DNA from: Alteromonas pelagimontana
GTDB taxonomy: Bacteria; Pseudomonadota; Gammaproteobacteria; Enterobacterales; Alteromonadaceae
Assembly: GCF_002499975.2 (NCBI RefSeq)
Contig: NZ_CP052766.1
Location: 3,658,001-3,722,000 of the forward strand
DNA: 64,000 nucleotides
Direction of reading: 5' to 3'
The translations under genes and the position numbers were made by a program. Positions 28,285 to 38,320 of the stretch are shown here, one piece after another (position 1 is the first letter of the stretch; each line of letters begins with the position of its first letter). Below the pieces are notes generated by a model. The model was not told the origin of the DNA. It searched no databases and saw only the letters and a program-made list of their open reading frames with translations.

Positions 28285-29532
28285 CTAACGTATCGGTAGA
28301 GACGGAGCTGGTATAATCTCAAAGGTTATTCCTGCCGATTCGCAAAGCGGCTCAAAAAGCGCAGATTTAAAACAGCTTGCAGGAGTGTAAAACCCGCCCG
28401 GCAGTCGACGTACCACGTGATCTGTAGCCAAAACATGTGCAACTTCACTGATGATTTGTGAGCTGGAGCCGTAGCCGGGATCTTTGTCTCCCGTGACTCT
28501 GGCGGTAAGGCGTTTTCCCGATATCGTTTCACCGTAAAACCAGATATCGAAAAAGCCTTTGTTGCGAGCTTTTTCAGATGGACCTTCACCAGATTGCGGC
28601 AGCCAGCGCTCTAACAGAACTTTGCGGGCAGGAGGAATTGAGGCTGCAAGCGCGAAAGCGCCTATAGCAAATGTATAACCCCAGGCGCGAAGTGCACCTT
28701 TTAGTCCGGCACCCGTGACCATTGCTTCCTGATAGGTGAAGTCTTCGCAATATTCAGCATTAAGTAAGGCGTTAGAACGATGTACGATGCGAGTATTGAT
28801 GGCTGACATTATAAACGGGGCAATCCACCTGCCCGTGTAGTGATCGTATTTTGCTCGCTTCAAAGAAGGTTGTCGTACTGAGGGACGAAAATGCGCTGGG
28901 CATAACGCAAAAGGTGTTGCCACTGCCGCTCGGGCTTTCTTGTTATGCCGTAGTTCAGTAAACAGAGTTAGCATGCTGGCGACAGTTCCGCCAGAAATAC
29001 CACCGCGCATTCGCTTTACGCGCATGTATACGTGTTGGCAGGGCTCACTAAAAAGCCGCTGACTCTCCTGTTGCAAATAATAAACGCCCAGATCTGAAGG
29101 AACAGAATCAAACCCACAACTATGCACAATGCGTGCGCCAGATTGTTTTGCTTTATCTTCGTAGCGGGAAAGCATTTTTGCAATCCACTGAGGCTCACCA
29201 GTTAAATCCACGTAATCCGTCCCATTGGCTACACAGGCTTTAACAAGAGGTTCACCAAATGTAGCAAAAGGCCCTACGGTGGTTAATATTACTTTTGTTT
29301 GTTCACACATAGCGTGTAGTGAGGCGGGGTCGTCGCTATCGGCAATTAAAACCGGCGGCGGTGCAGGCAGAAAGGATGCGAGCGAATCAGCCAGGTGACG
29401 AAGCTTTACTTTATCTCTACCTGCGATTGCCCAGCGGATAGCGCTTGTCTTCGGGGTTTTTGCCATAAAGCGCGCGATGATCTGACCAATAAAGCTGGTG
29501 GCTCCGTAGACAACAATATCAAGTTTTTCCAT
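28285..29532 (-). CDS. Saccharopine dehydrogenase-like NAD(P)-binding reductase
   Basis: 415 residues. The Rossmann motif YGATSFIGQIIARFMA lies at about residues 7-22, with WAIAGRDKVKL, TTVGPFATFGEPLVKAC, NGTDYVDLTGEP and VHSCGFDSVPSDLG. This pattern belongs to the family named trans-acting enoyl reductase / saccharopine dehydrogenase NADP-binding, widespread in lipid metabolism. Unlike true lysine-pathway enzymes it has a hydrophobic segment (about 287-305), suggesting membrane association. The substrate is not predictable. It starts 12 bases after the DUF2244 stop, in one operon. Confidence 0.8.
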   Translation of the reverse strand: MEKLDIVVYGATSFIGQIIARFMAKTPKTSAIRWAIAGRDKVKLRHLADSLASFLPAPPPVLIADSDDPASLHAMCEQTKVILTTVGPFATFGEPLVKACVANGTDYVDLTGEPQWIAKMLSRYEDKAKQSGARIVHSCGFDSVPSDLGVYYLQQESQRLFSEPCQHVYMRVKRMRGGISGGTVASMLTLFTELRHNKKARAAVATPFALCPAHFRPSVRQPSLKRAKYDHYTGRWIAPFIMSAINTRIVHRSNALLNAEYCEDFTYQEAMVTGAGLKGALRAWGYTFAIGAFALAASIPPARKVLLERWLPQSGEGPSEKARNKGFFDIWFYGETISGKRLTARVTGDKDPGYGSSSQIISEVAHVLATDHVVRRLPGGFYTPASCFKSALFEPLCESAGITFEIIPAPSLPIR

Positions 29533-29543
29533 TACCTCATCAC

Positions 29544-30038
29544 CTATTGTTTCCACCAATGTGTTCTGCAGACGGGAAGCCCGGCCTGTTCCAAATGCCT
29601 TCGCAATTCTTTTTTGTCCGGTAAATTTAGGAATATACCCACTTCAACGCGCTGCTCGCCACAATGCATAAAAATACCGGGTAGCTGCCAGTCGTCCTCT
29701 GACTCTCGAAAATCCACAAAGCATTCATGACGCTTTATCTTAAGTATCTTTTTGTGGCGGTAACCCGTTTCAATAATGATGACGTTCGGAGAAAGAATAA
29801 TTAATTGTTCCTGGTAAGTATAGAGAGAAACCCGGTACATCAAAAACGCCAATAAACCAAACTCTAACCCGGCGAAAGGGAGGATGAGCCATGCACCTGT
29901 TAATGACCAGGCAACAGCAATAATAAAAATAGGAAAAGCCATTATTAACAGCAAGCGTTTCACCTCCCTCCAACTCGCGGATCGGTTCGGAAGTAATAGA
30001 ATATGCAATGTCAGGTCTTGCTGCTTCACGGCCACCAT
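29544..30038 (-). CDS. DUF2244-family membrane protein
   Basis: 164 residues with two adjacent membrane segments (about 30-48 and 52-68), then a soluble domain with VIIIETGYRHKKILKIKR and EVGIFLNLPDKKELRRHLEQAGL. Family members often sit near cytochrome oxidase genes but have no assigned function. The ATG has GAGAGG upstream. It is upstream of and likely co-transcribed with the saccharopine-dehydrogenase-like gene. Confidence 0.8.
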   Translation of the reverse strand: MVAVKQQDLTLHILLLPNRSASWREVKRLLLIMAFPIFIIAVAWSLTGAWLILPFAGLEFGLLAFLMYRVSLYTYQEQLIILSPNVIIIETGYRHKKILKIKRHECFVDFRESEDDWQLPGIFMHCGEQRVEVGIFLNLPDKKELRRHLEQAGLPVCRTHWWKQ

Positions 30039-30297
30039 AGCCTCTCACCTAGTTTTACGTTTTTACATTGCTCTTTAAAGGTAGCACATTAATTGTTGGT
30101 TTGAGGGAGGGGAATTTCCCACGCCGACTTTCCTTACTGTCAACTGACCCTAGCCACATCGGTTAAAGCGGGTTTCATCGTTGTCGCGCAATATCTCTAG
30201 CTAGAGTAATCACTTTAGGCGTTCGTGCGTAGAAACCTTTGTTCGTATCCTGGCAATCATTTTCAATCAAGACGCAACTCAATTCTGGAGAGGTTTC

Positions 30298-31611
30298 ATG
30301 TCGACTCACCCTTATCCTCCTAATTCTCCTTATCTGTTAGAGCAACCGGAGTGGTCTAAACATGCCATTATATATCAGGTGAACACTCGTCAGTTCAGTC
30401 AGGAAGGGACCTTTGCAGGGGTGCAAGCAAAACTTCAGCATATCAGGGCGTTGGAAGCGGACATCATATGGCTGATGCCAGTTCATCCCATTGGTGAAAT
30501 GAATAAAAAGGGAGAATTGGGAAGTCCTTACGCAGTGAAAGACTTCTACGGTGTCAATCCTGAATTTGGCAATCAGGACGACCTAAAGGATTTGATCGCG
30601 GCTATTCATGCGCTTGATATGAAAGTTATTCTTGATTGGGTGCCCAACCATAGCGCGTGGGATAACCACCTGGTCAGTAGCCATCCAGAGTGGTACGCCA
30701 AAGATTTTAAAGGAGATTTTCGACCGTCTCCCTGGTGGGACTGGGATGACATCATAGAATTTGATTATGACCAGGCTGGCCTTAGAACCTATATGATTGA
30801 GGCGCTTAGCTATTGGGTAAAAGAATTCGATATTGATGGTTATCGTTGCGATGTGGCAGGCTACGTACCTAAAGATTTCTGGGAGCAGGCGAGGGAAGTA
30901 TTAGATGCCATTAAGCCGGTATTTATGCTGGCTGAATGGGAAGACCGGGATATGCATGAAAGAGCATTCAACATGACATACGGGTGGAGCTGGTACGAAA
31001 CTGTTCAAGGAATCGCGCAGACGAGACTGCCTTTAGAAAAGTTAAGAAAATACTATTCATGGAATGAGCGCTCCTGGCCTAAAAGCGCTTATCGCATGAC
31101 CTTCGTCAGTAATCACGATAAGAATGCATGGGCTGGTACACCACAAGAACAATTCGGCGAGGCTTTGGAAGCAGCCGTAGTGCTGTCGGTTATCGGTGAA
31201 GGCATGCCACTAATTCATAATGGTCAGGAAGCTGGAGAAACAAAGCGTCTGGCTTTTTTTGAACGGGACCCGATTCAATGGCAGGATCATGCCATGGGTG
31301 ATTTATACAAACGGCTAATCGCAGTAAAGAAGTCCATTCCTGCACTGTGGAATGGTCCTTTTGGCGCCACCATGATTCAGGTTCCCAATTCTTCCATGTC
31401 ACAAGTTTTCAGTTTTGTGCGCATGAAAGGTAATGAAAAAGTGTTGGTTATCCTAAACTTATCCAAGACTACCGCCGAGGCCGAATTCGACTCTGAACTC
31501 TTTGCTGGCAACTATATTAACGCGCTATCTGAAAAAGCCGTGAAGCTGAGTGATGAACAGGCGCTGACTTTACAGCCGTGGGAATATAAGGTGTTAGTGG
31601 AGAAACGCTAG
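30298..31611 (+). CDS. GH13 alpha-amylase family glycosidase, cytoplasmic
   Basis: 437 residues with no signal peptide. The TIM-barrel catalytic residues are Asp185 (DGYRCDVAG), Glu213 (FMLAEWED) and Asp274 (FVSNHDKN); region I is DWVPNHSA. A carboxy-terminal beta domain follows (VLVILNLSKTTAEAEF). It hydrolyses or rearranges alpha-glucosidic bonds of intracellular maltodextrins, trehalose or similar sugars, and the exact specificity is uncertain. The ATG follows GGAGAGGTTTC. It is a single gene with no maltose operon around it. Confidence 0.92.
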   Translation: MSTHPYPPNSPYLLEQPEWSKHAIIYQVNTRQFSQEGTFAGVQAKLQHIRALEADIIWLMPVHPIGEMNKKGELGSPYAVKDFYGVNPEFGNQDDLKDLIAAIHALDMKVILDWVPNHSAWDNHLVSSHPEWYAKDFKGDFRPSPWWDWDDIIEFDYDQAGLRTYMIEALSYWVKEFDIDGYRCDVAGYVPKDFWEQAREVLDAIKPVFMLAEWEDRDMHERAFNMTYGWSWYETVQGIAQTRLPLEKLRKYYSWNERSWPKSAYRMTFVSNHDKNAWAGTPQEQFGEALEAAVVLSVIGEGMPLIHNGQEAGETKRLAFFERDPIQWQDHAMGDLYKRLIAVKKSIPALWNGPFGATMIQVPNSSMSQVFSFVRMKGNEKVLVILNLSKTTAEAEFDSELFAGNYINALSEKAVKLSDEQALTLQPWEYKVLVEKR

Positions 31612-31760
31612 CGCGGGAAAATATATTTGTGAGTATCGGCGACGAGTGAAAGGTTCTACCGAGTCGCAACAGGTCAGGTAGGCCAGAGAATGTTATCTAT
31701 TCCACCACCAGGATAAATTATCTGGCATAATGCCGCCTTTTGCAGTTGAACCTGAACGAT

Positions 31761-33674
31761 ATGGCCTCGATTTCGACACTCTTTTCTGCCGATGGTCTTT
31801 TGGCAAAAGCCATTTCTGGCTTTGTTCCCCGTAAGGCGCAAACCGACATGGCCGATGCAGTCAAAGATGCGTTGGATAATAATCACTGTCTGGTAGTGGA
31901 AGCGGGAACTGGCACTGGAAAAACTTTTGCCTACCTTGGCCCAGCGCTTCAGATCAGCGGTAAGGCCATCATCTCCACAGGGACCAAAAATCTGCAGGAG
32001 CAATTATATCACCGGGATCTTCCCGTTATAAAAAAAGCCATGGGGAGCCATCGTAAAACGGCACTGTTAAAAGGCCGCGCCAATTATCTCTGTATTCACC
32101 GAATGGCGCAGCATGGCGGCAATTCAACGTTAGTAGAAAAAGATGTACTCCATCAGCTTTCAACAGTAAAAATCTGGGCTAATACCACCAAAAGCGGCGA
32201 TATCGGTGAATTAAAAACCTTACCTGAGGACGCAAAAGTCATCCCCTTGGTTACCTCTACGGTGGATAACTGCCTGGGAAGAGACTGCCCTGATTATGAA
32301 GAATGCTATCTGGTAAAAGCCCGTCGCAAAGCCCTTGATGCGGATGTGATCGTGGTGAATCACCATTTATTTTTTGCGGACATGGCGTTAAAAGACACAG
32401 GTTTTGGTGAATTGATCCCTGAAGCAGATGCCATTATTTTTGATGAAGCACATCAAATTCCCGATATCGCCAGCGATTATTTTGGTGAGTCGCTGTCAAC
32501 CCGGCAGATCCACGATATGGCAAAAGATATTACCTTGCTGTTTCGTACCGTTCTCAAAGATGCAGGACAACTCGACAAAGCAGCAGATAAGTGCCGTATG
32601 ATAGCGTCGGATTTGCGGCTACTGTTTCCAGATTCGCCGCAGCGGGGGAACTGGCAGGAAGCATTGCAACGAGACGAAGTGCGAGAGCAGGTAAGCCGCC
32701 TGGCTGATGCGTTAGGTGTGTTGCATGAAGTTTCTCGCCTGCACATTGGTCGAGACAAAGATCTGGATAATCTTTACGAGCGAATAGTAGAAGCGCGAGA
32801 GCGGTTGGATGCGCTGCGGGATGACAAGCAGGATGGGGTGAGCTTATGGTATGAGACAACGCCTCGACATATCGTACTGCACTTAACTCCTTTATCTATT
32901 GCTGCCAAGTTTCGGCGATTCGTGTCTTCACCACCACGGGGCTGGGTGTTTACTTCTGCAACCTTGATGGTTAACGGCGGATTCGAACACTTTCAGCGCC
33001 GCATGGGTTTGGAAGATGCGAAAACGTTAGGACTGGAAAGCCCCTTTGATTACCAGAATCAGGCGCTACTCTGCGTCCCCCGCTATCTACCTGAACCTAA
33101 TAGCTTCAAGATGCGGGAAACGCTTTTTGAGACCGCAAAAACACTAATTAAAGCAAGCCGTGGGCGCTGCTTTTTGTTGTTTACCAGTCATGCGATGTTA
33201 AATGAAATTGCCGGCCGCCTTGAAACCGCCGTAGAAAATCCATTGTTGGTGCAGGGCACAACTACCAAGCAGGCTCTCCTGAGCGAGTATCTGGCGAACG
33301 AAAATGCAGTGTTGTTAGGAACCGGCGCATTCTGGGAAGGTGTGGATGTACGTGGCAGCGATTTGGTCTGTGTCATGATTGACAAATTACCCTTTGCGTC
33401 ACCGGATGATCCATTGCTGCAAGCCCGGATTGAAGATGTTAAAAAGCGGGGAGCGAATCCTTTTGCGGCTATTCAGATACCGCAGGCTGTTATTACGCTT
33501 AAACAGGGGGCAGGACGATTAATCCGAGATCCCACAGATAAAGGCGTTCTGGTAATTTGTGATAACCGATTGGTTACCAAACCCTATGCTCAAACTTTTA
33601 TTTCCAGCCTGCCGGATATGCGGCGTACCCGGTCTCTTGAGCAGGTTGAAGCATTTTTAGCGAAAATAGATTAA
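31761..33674 (+). CDS. yoaA: ATP-dependent DNA helicase YoaA (DinG family)
   Basis: Superfamily 2 XPD/DinG-like helicase that in E. coli works with HolC in replication-fork repair. Walker A is EAGTGTGKTF at about residues 45-54 and the DEAH box is IIFDEAHQIPD. The iron-sulfur cluster cysteines are around NCLGRDCPDYEECYLVKARRKA. The carboxy-terminal helicase motifs are VLLGTGAFWEGVDVRG and QGAGRLIRDPTD. The ATG at 31761 is chosen because MASISTLFSADGLLAKAISGF matches the family start; a TTG/ATG seven codons upstream is possible. It stands in the conserved order yoaA-tsaB-slp-fadD-rnd. Confidence 0.93.
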   Translation: MASISTLFSADGLLAKAISGFVPRKAQTDMADAVKDALDNNHCLVVEAGTGTGKTFAYLGPALQISGKAIISTGTKNLQEQLYHRDLPVIKKAMGSHRKTALLKGRANYLCIHRMAQHGGNSTLVEKDVLHQLSTVKIWANTTKSGDIGELKTLPEDAKVIPLVTSTVDNCLGRDCPDYEECYLVKARRKALDADVIVVNHHLFFADMALKDTGFGELIPEADAIIFDEAHQIPDIASDYFGESLSTRQIHDMAKDITLLFRTVLKDAGQLDKAADKCRMIASDLRLLFPDSPQRGNWQEALQRDEVREQVSRLADALGVLHEVSRLHIGRDKDLDNLYERIVEARERLDALRDDKQDGVSLWYETTPRHIVLHLTPLSIAAKFRRFVSSPPRGWVFTSATLMVNGGFEHFQRRMGLEDAKTLGLESPFDYQNQALLCVPRYLPEPNSFKMRETLFETAKTLIKASRGRCFLLFTSHAMLNEIAGRLETAVENPLLVQGTTTKQALLSEYLANENAVLLGTGAFWEGVDVRGSDLVCVMIDKLPFASPDDPLLQARIEDVKKRGANPFAAIQIPQAVITLKQGAGRLIRDPTDKGVLVICDNRLVTKPYAQTFISSLPDMRRTRSLEQVEAFLAKID

Positions 33675-33690
33675 CCGCACTGGAAGTCAC

Positions 33691-34371
33691 ATGAATATTT
33701 TAGCCATTGATACCGCGACAGAAGCCTGCTCAGTAGCTTTACTGCTGGAAAACACCGTTATCAGCCGTTTTGAAATCTGTCCGCAGCAACATAGCCAGAA
33801 GCTTCTACCGATGGTTGATAGTGTTTTAAAAGAAGCTGGCGTAAAACTATCCCAGTTAGATGGACTGGCGTTTGGGCGGGGGCCCGGAAGCTTTACCGGC
33901 GTACGGATTGCCACCGGCATGATACAAGGTTTGGCATTAGGCTCGCAGTTGCCTGTAGTTGGAGTTAGCACATTAGCTGCCATGGCGCAGCAGGCTGTAG
34001 TACAACACCAGGCTGAGACGGTTTTTGCCGCCATTGATGCCCGAATGGGGGAAGTGTACTTTGGTGTTTTTTCCAGTAACGACGGTGTTGTTGATGCGCA
34101 CCAGTCCGAGCAAGTTTGCTCGCCTGAAGCGGCATGTGAATTAATTGACAGTGACAGTTATACTGCAGTGGGGACTGGGTGGCAGGCATATCCCGCACTT
34201 GAAGAAAAAATGGGTGCACGAAAGGTGGCTGCTCTTTATCCTGCTGCTGAATACATGCTGGCACTGGCAAAAGTGGCGTTAATACGCGGAGAAGGCAAAA
34301 CTGCTGAAGAAGCACTACCGGTATATTTGCGAGATACTGTTACATGGAAAAAACTCCCGGGCAAGGAATAG
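33691..34371 (+). CDS. tsaB: tRNA threonylcarbamoyladenosine biosynthesis protein TsaB
   Basis: 226 residues, ASKHA-fold. With TsaD and TsaE it makes t6A37 on ANN-decoding tRNAs. The amino-terminal NILAIDTATEACSVAL, then HSQKLLPMVDSVL and GRGPGSFTGVRIATGMIQGLA, are the family signatures. The start is 16 bases after yoaA, so co-transcription is likely. Confidence 0.97.
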   Translation: MNILAIDTATEACSVALLLENTVISRFEICPQQHSQKLLPMVDSVLKEAGVKLSQLDGLAFGRGPGSFTGVRIATGMIQGLALGSQLPVVGVSTLAAMAQQAVVQHQAETVFAAIDARMGEVYFGVFSSNDGVVDAHQSEQVCSPEAACELIDSDSYTAVGTGWQAYPALEEKMGARKVAALYPAAEYMLALAKVALIRGEGKTAEEALPVYLRDTVTWKKLPGKE

Positions 34372-34477
34372 GGCATAAAATTTGCTGAACTAAATTGATT
34401 TTTGCCGGTCTTCTCTTACCGGCCCTAACGCTGTCTCGATAGTATCTCTTGCGCAAAAGATTTTTTAACGACCAGAT

Positions 34478-34786
34478 GTGAAAATGGAAATAAAACCTTC
34501 TTTACAGATTATTCGCCCCGACCAAGCGCCTCCGCGTAGCAAAGTCGAGCGCGTACCTGACACCTCTTCAACGGGGAATGCTGTCGATCCTGTAATATCT
34601 GAAGGCGTTGTCAATGCTGCAAAAACCGATGATGCACTAAATAGTGCCAGAACTTTTCAGCAACAAAGCGGATACGACCAGCCTGAGGGCAAAGGGCAGG
34701 AAGCTGTCACCGCCTATTTAAGCCTGGACAGAGAAGCGCAGCGAGAAAATGTCCGGCAATTGTTGGGCGTAGATATCTTCGCGTGA
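34478..34786 (+). CDS. Conserved-looking hypothetical protein between tsaB and slp
   Basis: About 100 residues, hydrophilic, with no signal peptide. The start is either GTG at 34478 or ATG at 34484. The middle is low-complexity (Asp, Ala, Asn, Gln). The end, GQEAVTAYLSLDREAQRENVRQLLGVDIFA, looks like a conserved amphipathic helix and is the only structured part. The function is not recognised. It sits inside a conserved housekeeping block and on the same strand, which supports it being real. Confidence 0.65.
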   Translation: MKMEIKPSLQIIRPDQAPPRSKVERVPDTSSTGNAVDPVISEGVVNAAKTDDALNSARTFQQQSGYDQPEGKGQEAVTAYLSLDREAQRENVRQLLGVDIFA

Positions 34787-34875
34787 CACTATCCATCGCT
34801 GACATTCAGCTTTTATTCAGTCTTTTATTGGATAATATGCGTATTGAATCTCATCAGAAGCACTGAGGTAAATTT

Positions 34876-35559
34876 ATGTTTCTTCGGTTAATCGCAATTT
34901 CATTTATATTGGTATTATCGGGCTGTGCATTAGTGCCCGAAAGCCTTGAAGTGCCAGAAGGTACGCAACTGGTTTCTTATAATCGGGCCGTGACGGGCGG
35001 CGACGCTGTTCGTGGTCAGACTGCAAGATGGGGCGGTATTATTGTGGGAGTGGAGAATAAGCCCCAAAAGACCTTGATTGAAGTCGTTCATTTTCCGGTT
35101 AACCATTACGGCAAACCTAATACAAGCGAAGATACAATAGGCCGCTTTAAAGCCCAGATAAACGGCTTCGTGGATCCTATTATCTTTGAGGAAGGTCGTC
35201 CAATTACTTTCGTTGGTTCAGTAGAACAACCCACTGCGGGGATGGTGGGCGAACAACCTTATATGTACCCTACTCTAAATGTGCAGGACTATCATTTATG
35301 GCGTAAAGAAACCGTTTATGACGTTTCTACACTATACTTCAATTATGGAACTGGCTGGTATTCTCCTTTCTACCATCCATTTTATCGTCCAGGCTGGGGA
35401 TTCGGCATGAACGGATTTGGGCATTCGCGGGTAAGAGTTATTGAACGTAGTAATTTTCGGCCTACCGTGAAACCGCAACCTACCCCTGCGGTGAAGAGAA
35501 GCAGTTCCTCGTCCAGCCGTTCTTCGATATCTCGAGATGTTAAGGTTGATCGTAAATAA
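34876..35559 (+). CDS. slp: Slp-family outer membrane lipoprotein
   Basis: 227 residues. The signal peptide has lipobox VLSGC (Cys17). The Slp core shows VRGQTARWGGIIVGVENKPQKTLIEVVHFP, GRFKAQINGFVDPIIFEEGRPITFVGSV and YPTLNVQDYHLWRK. An aromatic Pro/Tyr/Gly-rich tail (FYHPFYRPGWGFG) and a Ser-rich basic end follow and are longer than in E. coli Slp/YeaY. The product is a starvation- or stationary-phase-type lipoprotein. Its position before fadD matches yeaY of E. coli. Confidence 0.92.
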   Translation: MFLRLIAISFILVLSGCALVPESLEVPEGTQLVSYNRAVTGGDAVRGQTARWGGIIVGVENKPQKTLIEVVHFPVNHYGKPNTSEDTIGRFKAQINGFVDPIIFEEGRPITFVGSVEQPTAGMVGEQPYMYPTLNVQDYHLWRKETVYDVSTLYFNYGTGWYSPFYHPFYRPGWGFGMNGFGHSRVRVIERSNFRPTVKPQPTPAVKRSSSSSSRSSISRDVKVDRK

Positions 35560-35590
35560 CCTTTTTGAAAAGCGGCATCCATTGGTAAAT

Positions 35591-35616
35591 AAGCGGCAAC
35601 ATATTGCCGCTTTTTC
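35591..35616 (+). terminator. Terminator after slp
   Basis: AGCGGCAA, CATA loop, TTGCCGCTTTTT is a 7-8 bp GC-rich stem followed by a T-run, about 30 bases after the slp stop. Confidence 0.85.
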
Positions 35617-35642
35617 GGCATTTAATTTCCGTAAGGTGTGTC

Positions 35643-36482
35643 ATGATTGAAACAGAATTTCACGCGGGTCCGCTAACACTCGGCGGGCTGGATAACCAAG
35701 GAGAAGGGCAGGTTATTATTGGCCTTCATGGTTTTCTTGATAATGCTGCGAGCCTGGAGCCGTTGTTTCCTTATCTTACTCAATATCGTTTCATTTCGCT
35801 CGACCTGGCGGGTCATGGTACTTCCACCCATCGCCCCCACGGCTCGCATTATAATCTGGTAGATTATCTTCAAGATTTGTATTCTCTGCTGGATCATTAC
35901 GAGTTTAACAACGTGATCCTGCTTGGACACAGCCTGGGCGGAATTTTGGCTACCATGTATGCAGCAACGTTTCCCGAACAAGTAAAAGGGGTAATAAGTA
36001 TCGATGCCTGCGGCCCGCTAACGAAACCAACTGACACCATTGCTGAGCAGATCCGCACATCCATCCTCAGCCGTTTCAAAAAATCTCGTAATCGCCTGAA
36101 CATCGTCAATCTTGAGGAGGCTGTGCAAGCGCGATGCAACGTTTCTGATATTAAGCCTGAACATGCAAAAGCGATTATTTCCCGTAACCTTACTCAAGAC
36201 GCAGGCGGACATTGTTTTTGGGCCAGCGATCCGAAATTACGTACCGTCTCCACAGTGCGTTTAACTGAAGAGCAGGCTGAGGCGTTAATGCGTAATGTGC
36301 AATGTCCGGTTTGGTTTGGAGCGGCGAGTGACAGTTTCAAAGAAGTGAAGAACAGTTATGAAGCGCGTCAGCATTGGTTTAAGAATAGTCAATGTGAATA
36401 TTTTGTGGGCGGGCACCATATTCATATGGAAAAGCCTGAGCTGGTGGGTACGGCAATCCGTAATTTTGTTGAACAATTGTAA
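35643..36482 (+). CDS. Alpha/beta hydrolase
   Basis: 279 residues from the ATG at 35643, preceded by AAGGTG. The oxyanion region is LHGFLDNA, the nucleophile elbow is GHSLGG (Ser about residue 98), and the catalytic His is in GGHHIHMEKPE. The acid is probably Asp in AASDSFKE. It resembles MhpC/RutD-type esterases, with an unknown substrate. Between slp and fadD, it may act on acyl esters, but that is position-based inference. Confidence 0.88.
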   Translation: MIETEFHAGPLTLGGLDNQGEGQVIIGLHGFLDNAASLEPLFPYLTQYRFISLDLAGHGTSTHRPHGSHYNLVDYLQDLYSLLDHYEFNNVILLGHSLGGILATMYAATFPEQVKGVISIDACGPLTKPTDTIAEQIRTSILSRFKKSRNRLNIVNLEEAVQARCNVSDIKPEHAKAIISRNLTQDAGGHCFWASDPKLRTVSTVRLTEEQAEALMRNVQCPVWFGAASDSFKEVKNSYEARQHWFKNSQCEYFVGGHHIHMEKPELVGTAIRNFVEQL

Positions 36483-36524
36483 ACTGGAAAGTTTATCTTT
36501 AGGCCTTCATCCTATACTATGCGC

Positions 36525-36541
36525 AAGTAATCAGACCAGTG
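36525..36541 (+). promoter_or_regulatory. FadR operator at the fadD promoter
   Basis: AAGTAATCAGACCAGTG matches the FadR consensus AACTGGTCNGACCAGTT at 12-13 of 16 defined positions, with one half-site (GACCAGT) perfect. A -10 element TATACT is at 36513-36518, so the site covers the start of transcription, as expected for repression relieved by long-chain acyl-CoA. fadR is 8.4 kb away in this window. Confidence 0.6.
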
Positions 36542-36606
36542 GTGTTATGGATGAATGTTGTACGTTTTCCAGCGCTTAGATCAAAATAATAATAGACGGA
36601 GGGTTT

Positions 36607-38259
36607 GTGGAAAAAACCTGGCTTAAGCATTACGATTCTCGCGTGTCCGCAGAAATTGATCCTGATCGCTATTCTTCTATCATTGATATTTTTGAACAGT
36701 CGGTGGAAAAATACAGTGACTGTACGGCCTACATTAATATGGGCCATAAAATGTCGTTTGCGACATTGGATACATTGTCGGCACAATTTGCTGCTTATCT
36801 GCAACATTCCGGTTTGGAGCGCGGTGATGCTGTCGCCATTATGATGCCGAATTTGCTGCAGTATCCGGTGGCTATGTTTGGTGTGTTAAGGGCGGGTATG
36901 GTGGTGGTTAACGTCAATCCACTTTATACCAGCCGCGAATTGAAGCACCAGCTGAATGATTCTAATGCTAAAGCTATCATTATTGTCGAAAATTTTGCTG
37001 CCACGCTTGAAAAGGTTATCAAAGATACTCCCATTCAACACACGTTGCTGACTTCTTTGGGAGATATGTTTCCCGCCCCTAAACGCTGGGTCGTAAATGC
37101 GGTAGTTAAGCATATTAAAAAGTTGGTGCCCGCATTTACCCTTGCTGGTGCAGGCTCCTTTATGTCGGCAGTGAAAGAAGGAAGGACGCTGACATACAAA
37201 AAACCGCAACTTACCGGTGAATCGTTAGCGTTTTTGCAATATACCGGGGGAACCACAGGGATATCGAAAGGCGCTATGCTGACGCATCGCAATATGATCG
37301 CTAACTTAGAGCAGGTGTCCGGAATTCTGGAAACAGTGATAACGCCGGGTGAGGATTTAGTTGTTACCGCATTACCGCTCTACCACATCTTCGCATTACT
37401 GGCCAACTGCCTGTTATTTTTGAAGTACGGCTGTCCTAACTTATTGATAACTAATCCTCGTGATATGCCGGGATTTGTGAAGGAGCTGAAGAAATATCCG
37501 TTTGCTATTTTGCCCGGGGTCAATACCTTGTTTAATGGGTTACTCAACACGCCTGGATTCAGTGAACTGGATTTCACAAAGTTTAAATTTGGTTTGGGTG
37601 GCGGCATGGCTGTACAACGTCCCGTGGCCGAAAAGTGGCATAAGGTAACCGGGACCGTATTGTTAGAAGGCTATGGGCTGACAGAATGTTCGCCTGTGGT
37701 AGCCGTTAATCCTCCGCAAATTGATGCCTATACCGGGGCGATTGGTTTACCAGTACCTTCCACTGATATTCGCTTGCTTAACGATGATGGCATTGAAGTG
37801 CCAGAAGGCGAACCTGGTGAAATGTGGGTAAAAGGGCCACAGGTAATGAAAGGTTATTTCAACCGACCAAACGAAACAAGCGAAATTCTAAAGGATGACT
37901 GGCTTGCCACCGGCGATATCGCCAGGGTAGATAAAAACGGTTACTTCTATATTGTTGATCGGAAAAAGGATATGATCCTCGTATCGGGATTTAATGTTTT
38001 TCCCAATGAAATTGAAGAAGTGGCAGCGATGCACGACGGAATAGCTGAGGCAGCAGCGATTGGCATTCCTCATGAAGCGAGTGGGGAAGCCGTTAAGCTT
38101 TTTGTCGTAAAAAAAGATGCATCCTTGACCGCTGAACAGGTTATAGCGCATTGCCGCAATAATCTGACCGGATATAAAGTGCCGAAACTTGTTGTATTTA
38201 AAGATGAATTGCCTAAAACCAACGTGGGGAAAATTCTGCGTAGGGAACTTCGCGATTAA
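36607..38259 (+). CDS. fadD: Long-chain fatty-acid--CoA ligase FadD
   Basis: 550 residues, adenylate-forming enzyme activating imported fatty acids at the inner membrane. The AMP-binding P-loop is [20 protein letters not shown] at about residues 213-232. [18 protein letters not shown], the conserved WLATGDIA and the catalytic lysine region [13 protein letters not shown] complete the family motifs. It uses GTG as start, with GACGGAGGG seven bases upstream. A predicted FadR operator lies at its promoter. Confidence 0.97.
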   Translation: MEKTWLKHYDSRVSAEIDPDRYSSIIDIFEQSVEKYSDCTAYINMGHKMSFATLDTLSAQFAAYLQHSGLERGDAVAIMMPNLLQYPVAMFGVLRAGMVVVNVNPLYTSRELKHQLNDSNAKAIIIVENFAATLEKVIKDTPIQHTLLTSLGDMFPAPKRWVVNAVVKHIKKLVPAFTLAGAGSFMSAVKEGRTLTYKKPQLTGESLAFLQYTGGTTGISKGAMLTHRNMIANLEQVSGILETVITPGEDLVVTALPLYHIFALLANCLLFLKYGCPNLLITNPRDMPGFVKELKKYPFAILPGVNTLFNGLLNTPGFSELDFTKFKFGLGGGMAVQRPVAEKWHKVTGTVLLEGYGLTECSPVVAVNPPQIDAYTGAIGLPVPSTDIRLLNDDGIEVPEGEPGEMWVKGPQVMKGYFNRPNETSEILKDDWLATGDIARVDKNGYFYIVDRKKDMILVSGFNVFPNEIEEVAAMHDGIAEAAAIGIPHEASGEAVKLFVVKKDASLTAEQVIAHCRNNLTGYKVPKLVVFKDELPKTNVGKILRRELRD

Positions 38260-38289
38260 TGGCTTAAGCTCCTGAATTAAAAATGAGGT

Positions 38290-38315
38290 GCAGCCGGCGA
38301 ATGCCGGCTGCTTTC
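38290..38315 (+). terminator. Hairpin between fadD and rnd
   Basis: GCAGCCGGC, GAAT loop, GCCGGCTGC followed by TTTCGT is a strong stem with a short T-tract. It may partly terminate fadD transcripts or shape the rnd leader. Confidence 0.55.
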
Positions 38316-38320
38316 GTATT

